From Rubrobacteraceae bacterium (GTDB lineage Bacteria > Actinomycetota > Rubrobacteria > Rubrobacterales > Rubrobacteraceae): a stretch of 9,732 nucleotides of DNA. The stretch spans positions 1 through 9,732 of the forward strand of contig JACCSM010000267.1 in the NCBI GenBank assembly GCA_013698525.1. Direction: 5' to 3'. This document shows positions 1-9,195 of this stretch, one piece after another. The notes under the pieces are model-generated. The model was not told the origin of the DNA, made no database searches, and was given only the letters and a program-made list of their open reading frames with translations. Positions within the stretch are counted from its first letter, which is position 1. Each line of letters opens with the position of its first letter. The translations under genes were made by a program, and so were the position numbers.

Positions 1-395
1 CCGAAGGGCCGCTGGCTGATTTTGCCCTCAGGTGTCCTGTTGAAGAGCGCCCCCCACTGCTCGAGCTCGTAGACCCTGTCTGGAGCCTCTTTGGTGAAGG
101 TCTCGACCATCTTCCAGTCGTTGAGGAACTTGCCGCTCCTCATGGTGTCGATAAAGTGCTGGTGCCAGGAGTCGTCTGGGTCGACGTTGCCGACCGAGGC
201 CGCTATGCCGCCCTCGGCCATGACGGTGTGGGCCTTGCCGAGCAAGCTTTTCGTGACTATGCCGACCGAGAGGCCGTGCTCGGCCGCAGCGACTGCGGCC
301 CTGAGACCAGCTCCTCCGGCGCCGATGATCAGGACGTCGTACTCGCGCGTCTCGTAAGCTTCGCGGCGCCCGTTTGCGCTTCCGTCTCTCTGCAT
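1..395 (-). CDS. sdhA: Succinate dehydrogenase/fumarate reductase flavoprotein subunit, N-terminal part
   Basis: This is the catalytic flavoprotein of succinate dehydrogenase (complex II), which oxidises succinate to fumarate on the cytoplasmic face of the membrane and passes electrons to the iron-sulfur subunit. Only the first 131 residues are present; the gene leaves the window at position 1. The translation shows a Rossmann-type FAD motif, VLIIGAGGAGLRAA (about residues 21-34). It also shows KAHTVMAEGGIAA (about 54-66), where His56 matches the histidine that binds FAD covalently in this family. The SQRPF motif near the window edge is also typical. The ATG at 393-395 follows GAGAGGT (401-407) by 5 nt. 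The stop of sdhC lies 16 nt upstream, so the two genes are almost certainly co-transcribed and probably translationally coupled. The family call is secure; SDH rather than fumarate reductase rests on the sdhC neighbour. Confidence 0.95.
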   Translation of the reverse strand, partial: MQRDGSANGRREAYETREYDVLIIGAGGAGLRAAVAAAEHGLSVGIVTKSLLGKAHTVMAEGGIAASVGNVDPDDSWHQHFIDTMRSGKFLNDWKMVETFTKEAPDRVYELEQWGALFNRTPEGKISQRPF

Positions 396-411
396 GGGAT
401 ACCTCTCTCGA

Positions 412-1182
412 TCAGCCGCCAAAGTGGATTATTACGAAGTCGGTTATGACGCCGGTCTGCAACAATCTCAGGTACAGATCGGTCGCCACCAGCGAGAAGA
501 GACTGTACCAGGCCCAGTTGGGATGCCTGAGGTTGAGCCGGGTCACGAAGTTGTAGGTCTTGCGCCGCGCGTTCCCGCCCCGGATGCAGGTGTAGCAGTC
601 CTTGTTGCCGCCTATAAGGTGCCGGAAGGAGTGACACGAGAACGTGTAGGCCGACAGCAGCACGATGTTCAGGAACCACAGCAGCGAGCCGACGCTGACC
701 TGGAACCCCTGCGGCCCGAACAGGGTCCGAAAGGCCTCGTACCACAGGAACGCCACCACGATGATCGAGGCGTACAGAAAGTACCGGTGTACGTTGTTCC
801 AGACGAAGAGCGCCCGCTCTCCCCTGTACCCCTCCGCTGCGTTCTTCCCAGCCCAGAAGCGGTCCTTCTGCTGCGCACCCGCTTGGCACGCCGGCGGATC
901 GAAGAAAAACGCCCGGTAGTAAGCCTTCCGGTAGTAGTAACAGGTCGCCCTGAACCCGAGCGGTATCCACAACACCAGCATCGGCGCCGTCACGAACCCC
1001 GGCATCCAGTTCGGCAACGGGACCTCGGGCGAATAGAACGGGGACACAAACTGCCTGAACTCACCCGGAAATACGGCGATGATGATAAACGAATAGAGGC
1101 CGAAGGCGCTCAACGCAAACACCACGGCCGCCGACTCTACCCACCACGGCAACCTCTTCCAGGCGGCGGCTATACTCGACAA
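412..1182 (-). CDS. sdhC: Succinate dehydrogenase membrane anchor subunit (five-helix actinobacterial type)
   Basis: Membrane subunit that anchors SdhAB and passes electrons to quinone. From the chosen TTG start (1180-1182) it is 256 residues. Five hydrophobic segments lie near residues 15-37, 63-81, 132-151, 163-185 and 223-245. It is longer than the three-helix SdhC or SdhD of E. coli and resembles the roughly 270-residue anchor of mycobacterial Sdh1. Conserved-looking polar residues are FRATCYYYRKAYYR (Cys81), PPAC (Cys99), a histidine at the start of helix 3 (His132) and CHSFRHLIGG followed by CYTC (Cys183, His184, His188, Cys196, Cys199). The related mycobacterial Sdh1 anchor has been reported to hold a Rieske-like [2Fe-2S] centre in the membrane; this pattern could serve such a role, which is inference. 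The start was chosen because GGGAG lies 7 nt upstream. An upstream in-frame TTG at 1261-1263 would add 27 unlikely residues. It stops 16 nt before sdhA. Confidence 0.88.
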   Translation of the reverse strand: MSSIAAAWKRLPWWVESAAVVFALSAFGLYSFIIIAVFPGEFRQFVSPFYSPEVPLPNWMPGFVTAPMLVLWIPLGFRATCYYYRKAYYRAFFFDPPACQAGAQQKDRFWAGKNAAEGYRGERALFVWNNVHRYFLYASIIVVAFLWYEAFRTLFGPQGFQVSVGSLLWFLNIVLLSAYTFSCHSFRHLIGGNKDCYTCIRGGNARRKTYNFVTRLNLRHPNWAWYSLFSLVATDLYLRLLQTGVITDFVIIHFGG

Positions 1183-1204
1183 GCTCGTTCTCCCATCTAG
1201 ATAC

Positions 1205-1221
1205 TTGTAACCTTTTGTAAC
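1205..1221. promoter_or_regulatory. Tandem TTGTAAC direct repeat upstream of sdhC
   Basis: Two identical heptamers, TTGTAAC at 1205-1211 and 1215-1221, start exactly 10 bp apart, one helical turn. They lie 22 nt upstream of the chosen sdhC start, in an AT-rich patch that stands out from the GC-rich surroundings. The arrangement suits binding of a regulator to one face of the helix, possibly a respiratory or metabolic regulator of the sdh operon. No regulator is identified, and part of the repeat could instead be promoter sequence (TTACAA on the minus strand). Confidence 0.35.
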
Positions 1222-1245
1222 TAAAGTCGTTTGCTGCGTGCGGGA

Positions 1246-1251
1246 AGTATA
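1246..1251 (-). promoter_or_regulatory. Possible -10 element for sdhC
   Basis: On the minus strand this reads TATACT, five of six matches to the bacterial -10 consensus. It would start transcription near 1239 and give a leader of about 57 nt for sdhC, with the TTGTAAC repeats inside the leader. No good -35 hexamer is seen at 16-18 bp, so the call is weak. The surrounding stretch from about 1250 to 1385 contains no credible gene. Confidence 0.25.
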
Positions 1252-1385
1252 GAGGATCGCCAAGTGGCCCGTTGTGAATACGTTCCGAGGAAGGCTTCAG
1301 GTCACAGGTTCCAGGAATGCAATTCGGTTCCCATCCTGAAAGAGCAAGGTTCCGCCACGCCTGGGCGGTCGGTTCATGGGTTGGG

Positions 1386-1409
1386 CAGGCATCCAGTTCC
1401 TGATGCCTG
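1386..1409 (-). terminator. Hairpin downstream of rnpB
   Basis: A perfect 8-bp inverted repeat (CAGGCATC / GATGCCTG) with an 8-nt loop begins 16 nt past the 3' end of rnpB on the same strand. Its position suits a terminator or a 3' processing stop. It lacks the downstream T-run of a classical intrinsic terminator, so its role is uncertain. Confidence 0.35.
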
Positions 1410-1424
1410 TAGCCTGAAACCTAG

Positions 1425-1827
1425 ATCCGGGCCGTCCCGTAAGCCGGATTCTGCTCTATCCCGCCATCCATCTCCGGGGAATCCCCGGGCTCCCCTGAGG
1501 GGAGCTGCGCCTACCAGCCCCGTAGGGGCGGTTCGCGAACCGCCCCTACGGGGACAATTTGGCTTGCTCGCACCGGTGGTTTACCTGGCCGGTCCCTCGC
1601 GGGATGCCGCCGGTGGGCTCTTACCCCACCCTTTCACCCATCACCTGTGATCGGGTGGCCCCGATCCATCGGCTGGTCTGCTCTCTGTTGCACTTGACGT
1701 GACGGGGGGCTTGCACCCTCCCGTCCCTCGGGTTATTGACCCGAGCGGCCTTTGCTACGAGTCCGGACTTTGCTCTACGCCGTGGGTACGAGCCCCAAAA
1801 CGCAGCGACGGGTCGGACGGCCCGGAC
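1425..1827 (-). ncRNA. rnpB: RNase P RNA, bacterial type A
   Basis: Catalytic RNA of ribonuclease P, which removes the 5' leader from pre-tRNA. The minus strand shows the family landmarks in order. The 5' strand of P1 (1815-1826) is perfectly complementary over 12 bp to the 3' strand (1426-1437). The conserved AAAGTCCGGACTC block is the P4 5' half with its bulged U, followed by GTGCAACAGAGAGCAGACC, then GGGTGAAAGGGTGGGGTAAGAG, given here only for orientation. GAGCAAGCCAAAT and GGTAGGCGCAGCTC form P15 and the loop that binds tRNA CCA. AGAATCCGGCTTA is the P4 3' half. Two stable hairpins at 1474-1488 and 1489-1505 fit P18/P19. The length of about 403 nt fits type A. A TATAAT box ends 8 nt before the 5' end. 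The P16/P17 position is filled by a perfect palindrome (separate entry). Exact ends are inferred from P1. Confidence 0.96.
1518..1553. repeat. 36-nt perfect palindrome inside rnpB (P16/P17 arm)
   Basis: The two 18-nt halves are exact reverse complements. The core, 1522-1549, begins GTAGGGGCGG and ends CCGCCCCTAC. In the RNA it folds into a 16-bp stem with a CGCG loop, between the AAATTGT and CTGGTAGGC segments of the L15 region, exactly where type A RNase P RNAs carry P16/P17. Palindromes of the GTAGGGGCG...CGCCCCTAC kind occur as dispersed intergenic repeats in several bacterial phyla (general knowledge). This copy therefore looks like a repeat that was inserted into, or has replaced, a tolerant hairpin. 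No second copy exists in this window. Confidence 0.85.
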
Positions 1828-1834
1828 ATGCCGG

Positions 1835-1863
1835 ATTATACCTTACGAGCCGACCTGCGAACC
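1835..1863 (-). promoter_or_regulatory. rnpB promoter
   Basis: The minus strand has a perfect -10 hexamer TATAAT (1835-1840), 7-8 nt before the predicted 5' end of rnpB. The -35 is weak: GGTTCG at 1858-1863 with 17-bp spacing, or TTCGCA at 1856-1861 with 15. The -35 region lies inside the last codons of the upstream helix-turn-helix gene, so readthrough from that gene could also reach rnpB. Confidence 0.75.
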
Positions 1864-2226
1864 CCTGGCGCCTCCGCGACGGACGAGCACCATCCTGGTA
1901 GGTGTGAGGCGTAGCTCGACCCTCTCGATGCTACTCCAGCGCTTCTGCCAGCGCGGGTCGTTCCCGACTTCGGGATCGAACCAGACGCCGGGGCCTGCTG
2001 GCTCGAGCACTCCTTCGTAGGAAGAGTAGTCTTGTGGGTCGTGTAGCGTCGAGCCGCCTCCGCGGCGGTAGATGGCGTTGCGCGAGCGGAACGACTGCAC
2101 CGACGATGGGCTCGTACCGAGGGCGCTGGCGATCCACTCGTCGCTCCTGTCCTCGTCTACCCAACGGCGGATGTCGTCTATGAACCTTCTGAGCGAAACC
2201 CTCTGATTTATCCCCACGCGCGCCAC
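1843..2226 (-). CDS. Small helix-turn-helix protein of unknown function
   Basis: A 127-residue basic protein not recognised by name. Residues about 11-53 are helical and include DEWIASALGTSPSSVQSFRSRN (about 29-50, given to locate it), with the spacing of a helix-turn-helix: helix, short turn (GTSP), then a recognition helix rich in Ser/Arg. A glycine-rich hinge (about 55-59) leads to a second part, about 68-118, with Trp and alternating hydrophobic residues suggesting a small beta domain. The pattern suggests a DNA-binding regulator, but no target can be named. The listed start is GTG at 2224-2226, with GAGG only 2 nt upstream; a GTG at codon 4 is an alternative. A TACAAT box at 2239-2244 would give a very short leader. 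Its 3' end abuts the rnpB promoter. It is divergent from the small membrane protein gene. Coding is supported by codon pattern and sensible composition, not by homology. Confidence 0.7.
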   Translation of the reverse strand: MARVGINQRVSLRRFIDDIRRWVDEDRSDEWIASALGTSPSSVQSFRSRNAIYRRGGGSTLHDPQDYSSYEGVLEPAGPGVWFDPEVGNDPRWQKRWSSIERVELRLTPTRMVLVRRGGARGSQVGS

Positions 2227-2238
2227 CGCCTCTATTTA

Positions 2239-2244
2239 ATTGTA
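2239..2244 (-). promoter_or_regulatory. Possible -10 element of the helix-turn-helix gene
   Basis: The minus strand reads TACAAT in an AT-rich patch 12 nt before the GTG start. Transcription would begin about 6 nt before the GTG, giving an almost leaderless mRNA. The -35 is not convincing. Confidence 0.4.
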
Positions 2245-2303
2245 CTAGCCTACCAGCGTACATACGGCGTGAAAGATTTTCCAGTAACCCGGAACCTCTG
2301 GTG

Positions 2304-2309
2304 TAGACT
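2304..2309 (+). promoter_or_regulatory. Possible -10 element giving a leaderless mRNA
   Basis: TAGACT fits the TANNNT pattern of actinobacterial -10 elements, and its last base lies 7 nt before the A of the ATG at 2316. Transcription would start at, or within a base of, the start codon. No Shine-Dalgarno sequence precedes that ATG, which agrees with leaderless translation. There is no clear -35. Confidence 0.4.
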
Positions 2310-2315
2310 TGGGCC

Positions 2316-2597
2316 ATGGAGACGGTGCTCGACATAGGGGTTGGCATCCTGCGCCTGGTACCTCTGATCCTGGGGTTCTACATCCCTGCGCTGTTCGGGA
2401 TGGCTATATGGAGCGAGCGGGGCGAGGGATACAGGATCAAGGCGATACTGTGGTTCGCCATCGGTTTCGGCGCGATAGTCGTCGTGCACGTCCTGTTCCG
2501 CAGTGACTCGGCGGTGCAGGTGGTAGGGGTGTCTGTGGTCCAGATAGCGGTCGCCCTCTGCCTCGCCGCCCTCACCGTCTACAAGCTGGCCGACTAG
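2316..2597 (+). CDS. Small three-helix membrane protein of unknown function
   Basis: A 93-residue hydrophobic protein not assigned to a family. Three predicted membrane segments lie at about residues 8-31, 41-61 and 68-89. A charged loop between the first two (SERGEGYRIK, about 33-42) and a short polar link (RSDS, about 62-65) separate them. There is no signal-peptide cleavage site, no catalytic motif and no cysteine cluster. It is the only plus-strand gene in the window. It starts 89 bp from the divergent helix-turn-helix gene, so the two may share a regulatory region, and it converges with the NYN nuclease gene. The ATG has no Shine-Dalgarno but sits 7 nt from a TANNNT box, suggesting leaderless translation. 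The case for coding rests on the clean membrane topology and lack of a competing frame. Confidence 0.75.
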   Translation: METVLDIGVGILRLVPLILGFYIPALFGMAIWSERGEGYRIKAILWFAIGFGAIVVVHVLFRSDSAVQVVGVSVVQIAVALCLAALTVYKLAD

Positions 2598-2599
2598 AA

Positions 2600-2695
2600 C
2601 AGCATGTCAGCACTTCAGCACGCTCCGGCTTCGCCTCCGCTTGTCAGCACGCCGCCTTGCAGGCGGCTTGTCAGCCAGTCAGCATCTCAGCCTGT
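2600..2695 (+). repeat. Octamer repeat cluster (CAGCNNNT), left arm
   Basis: Three consecutive octamers CAGCATGT, CAGCACTT and CAGCACGC fill 2600-2623. Three more, CAGCCAGT, CAGCATCT and CAGCCTGT, fill 2672-2695 in the same phase. Between them are a CAGCACGC unit at 2645-2652 and a small perfect hairpin at 2651-2667 (7-bp stem, TGC loop). The cluster begins 3 nt after the membrane protein stop. Segment 2615-2649 is a diverged inverted copy of 2805-2841. Confidence 0.7.
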
Positions 2696-2793
2696 ACCTG
2701 CAAGCGAGGCTCCCATACGCAGCCAGTCTCCGTGGCAAACGATGCAGAGCCTTATACACCACAGAGAGCACAACTAACTCGAGCGGCTCCCAA

Positions 2794-2856
2794 CAAAGCT
2801 GAAATGCTGACAAGCGAAGGCCGCAGGCCGAAGCGTGCTGACTAGCTGAAATGCTC
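2794..2856 (-). repeat. Octamer repeat cluster (CAGCNNNT), right arm, inverted
   Basis: Read on the minus strand, this segment has GAGCATTT, CAGCTAGT and CAGCACGC in a row (2856 down to 2833). A diverged GC-rich link follows, then CAGCATTT and CAGCTTTG (2809 down to 2794). It is the inverted partner of the left arm. With the stretch 2696-2793, which shows no gene, it makes up the 297-bp spacer between the two convergent genes. A degenerate copy of the 2876-2890 hairpin arm (AGCCTTATACACCAC) occurs at 2748-2762. Confidence 0.65.
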
Positions 2857-2890
2857 GTAGTGCATAAGGCTCAGAAGCCTTATGCACTAC
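2857..2890 (-). terminator. Strong hairpin after the NYN nuclease gene
   Basis: A perfect 15-bp stem (GTAGTGCATAAGGCT and its complement) with a 4-nt loop lies 4 nt past the stop codon of the nuclease gene. The location suits a terminator or mRNA 3'-end protection structure, possibly acting on both convergent transcripts. There is no T-run on either side, so classical intrinsic termination is doubtful. It may be one more mobile palindromic element. Confidence 0.5.
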
Positions 2891-2894
2891 GTTG

Positions 2895-4082
2895 TCAGCC
2901 GCTGTTCAGGGCGCTCTTGACCTCTTGCTTGTCGGCGTTCAGGGCGTAGAAGGTCATGTCGGCCTTCGCCTGTTTGTAAGGTTTCTGGCGCACCTTGCTC
3001 AGGTAATCCGCATCGAGCATGGCGGTTATGACGTCCCCGATCTCCTCCCGCGAGAGCTCGAGTTCGCCGCGCTCGTCCAGCTCGCGGATGCTGGAGAAGA
3101 TCTCCACGAAGGTGGCCGGCTGTTCGAGGGAGGCGACGCTCGTGCAGACCGTTTTGAGCTCGTAGGGTGTAAGGTCTTCGAGGAGATCGAAGCCGGGTTC
3201 TGGATCTTGCTGGCGCTCCTCGCGCGCGGGCCTGCCGTTGCTCCTGTTCCGGTTTGCGGATTGGCTCTGTGGGGTGGGCTCCTCGGCCGCGAGATCGGTC
3301 TCCTGCAGGTCGGGAACCTTCTCGTCCGGCAGATAGACCTGGAGCTCGAGGTCCTGGTCAACAGTGTTCACCAGGCCGCGGCGCTCCGCTTCTACGACGA
3401 AGTCCTTGAACTTCTTGAAGCCAGCGTTCCGCTCGTCGAAAGAGCCTAGCTGCACGATCATCTGCTGCTTCACCTGGCCGAGGACGCGCGTCTTGCCGCC
3501 CCTTTTCAGCGTCTGGACGGCCCTGACCAGCTCCCTGTAGGGGTCCGCGGCCTCCTTCTTCGGTTCCCTGTCCTGGGCACGGGCGGCGCGGTCCTCCTCG
3601 AGGAGGGAGGCGTAAGAGACAAAGTGGTCTGCGGATTCGATCAGGTGGTACGAAGTCGCCTCGGAGACCCCGATCACGACCACATTCTTCCCCTTACTCC
3701 TGAGCAGGCTGACAAGTGGGATAAAGTCCCCGTCGCCCGTGACGAGGACGTAGGTGTCGACCTGCGGGTGGTCGTGCAAAAAGTCCGAGCACTCGACCGC
3801 GAGCATCACGTCTATGGAGTTGGTGCGGCGCTTCTGGGACTTGCCGCCGGGGAAGTACCTGGCCGATATGTACCGCGGTGAGATGCCGTTCGAGTAGAGA
3901 GTCGGCGGGGCCTGGCGGAAGTCGCCGTCGGTCCAGTCGGCGTAGGCCGTAGCCGAGACGATGCGCCCGTACTCGCGGGCCTTCTCGAGTATGGCCGAGA
4001 CGTTCGGCCTGGACTTGTACTCGGTGACCGTGGAGATGTAGATGTTCTCCCAGTCGATGAATATTGCCAGATCTTCAGGCAT
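2895..4082 (-). CDS. NYN-domain ribonuclease with LOTUS/OST-HTH domain
   Basis: A 395-residue predicted RNA-processing enzyme. Residues about 1-158 form a NYN (PIN-like) nuclease domain of the LabA/DUF88 type. The acidic metal-binding set is visible: FIDWENIY (Asp10, Asn13), SIDVMLAVE (Asp91) and VTGDGDF (Asp117, Asp119). Residues about 180-240 look like a LOTUS/OST-HTH RNA-binding domain, with PYRELVRAVQ, a lysine-rich turn, then FDERNAGFKKFKDFV and a final RRGLV. A polar, disordered-looking linker (about 255-298, rich in Gln, Arg, Glu and Pro) leads to a C-terminal winged-helix-like domain (about 303-382). The same architecture occurs in many bacteria and, in expanded form, in animal MARF1. 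Substrates in bacteria are not known to me. The ATG at 4080-4082 follows AGGAA by 8 nt. It lies 56 bp after the DUF6941-like gene on the same strand, so it may be the last gene of the gyrase unit. All catalytic residues are intact. Confidence 0.92.
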   Translation of the reverse strand: MPEDLAIFIDWENIYISTVTEYKSRPNVSAILEKAREYGRIVSATAYADWTDGDFRQAPPTLYSNGISPRYISARYFPGGKSQKRRTNSIDVMLAVECSDFLHDHPQVDTYVLVTGDGDFIPLVSLLRSKGKNVVVIGVSEATSYHLIESADHFVSYASLLEEDRAARAQDREPKKEAADPYRELVRAVQTLKRGGKTRVLGQVKQQMIVQLGSFDERNAGFKKFKDFVVEAERRGLVNTVDQDLELQVYLPDEKVPDLQETDLAAEEPTPQSQSANRNRSNGRPAREERQQDPEPGFDLLEDLTPYELKTVCTSVASLEQPATFVEIFSSIRELDERGELELSREEIGDVITAMLDADYLSKVRQKPYKQAKADMTFYALNADKQEVKSALNSG

Positions 4083-4106
4083 GAGTAGGGTTCCTAACGT
4101 AGAGGA

Positions 4107-4128
4107 GAGGCCCGGATCTCCGGACCTC
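4107..4128 (-). promoter_or_regulatory. Intergenic hairpin between DUF6941-like gene and NYN gene
   Basis: An inverted repeat with a 9-bp stem (eight Watson-Crick pairs plus one G-U) and loop AGAT on the minus-strand RNA sits in the 56-bp gap. No T-run follows, so it is more likely a processing or attenuation structure than a strong terminator. It could set unequal levels of gyrase and nuclease mRNA. Confidence 0.4.
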
Positions 4129-4138
4129 TGTTGGTCTC

Positions 4139-4531
4139 TTATACACTGTAGCGGTCGCGGATCCTGACCGCCGTCTGGGAGAGCGTCTCCTCGTCGAGGA
4201 CGGCCTCGATCCAGAGTAGTTGCTCCCCGACCTCGAAGCCTTCGGGCAGATCGAAGGCGGCTACTATCTTGACGGGTTCTTCTGTTCCGTCGAGGCGGAC
4301 GGCATACTCAGCCGATTCCATCAGGACCTCTCCGTCCTCGTCGGCGACGAGGATGCGGGCCCTGCGCTCCTTGTCCGAGACGTGTTCGCAGCCCTCGAAC
4401 TTGGCGTATACGACGAACGAGGTCTCGCCCGCGTCGTTAGGCCGTATCTCATCGAGTATCCCGAAGAGCGTCAGTCTGTCCTCGTACTCCGTGCAGCTCT
4501 CGGCGAGGACGAGGGCCGTGCACTCGACCAC
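4139..4531 (-). CDS. Small beta-rich protein, DUF6941-like
   Basis: A 130-residue acidic protein of unknown function. The layout recalls the DUF6941 family: an opening beta strand (ECTALVLAE), then DRLTLFGILDEIRP, matching the family's pattern of a Gly/Leu-rich strand ending in a FDxI-like motif. A predicted run of beta strands follows (FVVYAKFEG, RARILVADEDGEVL, VKIVAAFDLP, QLLWIEAVLDEE), ending in Arg-rich AVRIRDRYSV. This suggests a compact beta sandwich. No signal peptide, membrane segment or catalytic motif is seen. Two starts are possible: GTG at 4529-4531 (chosen, 13 nt after the gyrA stop, typical N terminus) or GTG at 4550-4552, which overlaps gyrA by 8 nt and has GGGG at 9 nt. Either implies translation coupled to gyrA. 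The family assignment is by remembered pattern only. Confidence 0.8.
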   Translation of the reverse strand: MVECTALVLAESCTEYEDRLTLFGILDEIRPNDAGETSFVVYAKFEGCEHVSDKERRARILVADEDGEVLMESAEYAVRLDGTEEPVKIVAAFDLPEGFEVGEQLLWIEAVLDEETLSQTAVRIRDRYSV

Positions 4532-4544
4532 GCCCTGGCACTCG

Positions 4545-9060
<4,516 letters not shown>

Positions 9061-9115
9061 TTAGACCGGCACCTTCGCCGGAGACGTTCTTCTTATCGTA
9101 ACTCTGCACCCCATG

Positions 9116-9144
9116 ATTGTAACACATTCCCCGCGTTTTCCCAA
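9116..9144 (-). promoter_or_regulatory. gyrBA promoter
   Basis: The minus strand reads TTGGGA (9139-9144), a 17-bp spacer, then TACAAT (9116-9121), with an upstream TGT giving an extended -10. This is a near-consensus housekeeping promoter. Transcription should begin near 9109, giving a leader of about 70 nt before the TTG of gyrB. The leader holds a 5-bp GC hairpin (CCGGC, loop GAAGGT, GCCGG) upstream of the ribosome binding site. It would drive gyrB, gyrA and possibly the two genes that follow. Confidence 0.8.
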
Positions 9145-9164
9145 CGCCTCTCAAACCCGTTTGT

Positions 9165-9178
9165 GGCTTAAGTAAGCC
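9165..9178 (-). terminator. Short hairpin after recF
   Basis: A small inverted repeat (GGCTTA/TAAGCC, almost no loop when fully paired) lies 17 nt after the recF stop and before the gyrB promoter. There is no T-run. Termination here is possible but weak. Confidence 0.25.
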
Positions 9179-9195
9179 GGTTTCGCAGGGTCGCG

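Noticed and set aside
394..1200. 268-codon open frame on the plus strand opposite sdhC
   Set aside because: It is antisense to a protein with five clear membrane helices, has a Pro/Arg/Glu-heavy composition and no recognisable motif; high GC creates such shadow frames.
1231..1650. 139-codon plus-strand open frame covering the rnpB 3' half
   Set aside because: It runs through structured RNA helices and the palindrome; the RNase P RNA explains the sequence fully.
2208..2216. TTATCCCCA, one mismatch from a DnaA box
   Set aside because: Single copy inside the helix-turn-helix gene; no cluster of boxes or AT-rich unwinding region, so it is not an origin.
2600..2695. CRISPR-like repeat array
   Set aside because: Units are 8 nt, degenerate and contiguous, without spacers, and no cas gene is nearby.
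2657..2845. 62-codon plus-strand frame in the convergent spacer
   Set aside because: Made mostly of the octamer repeats, without a ribosome binding site or plausible protein features.
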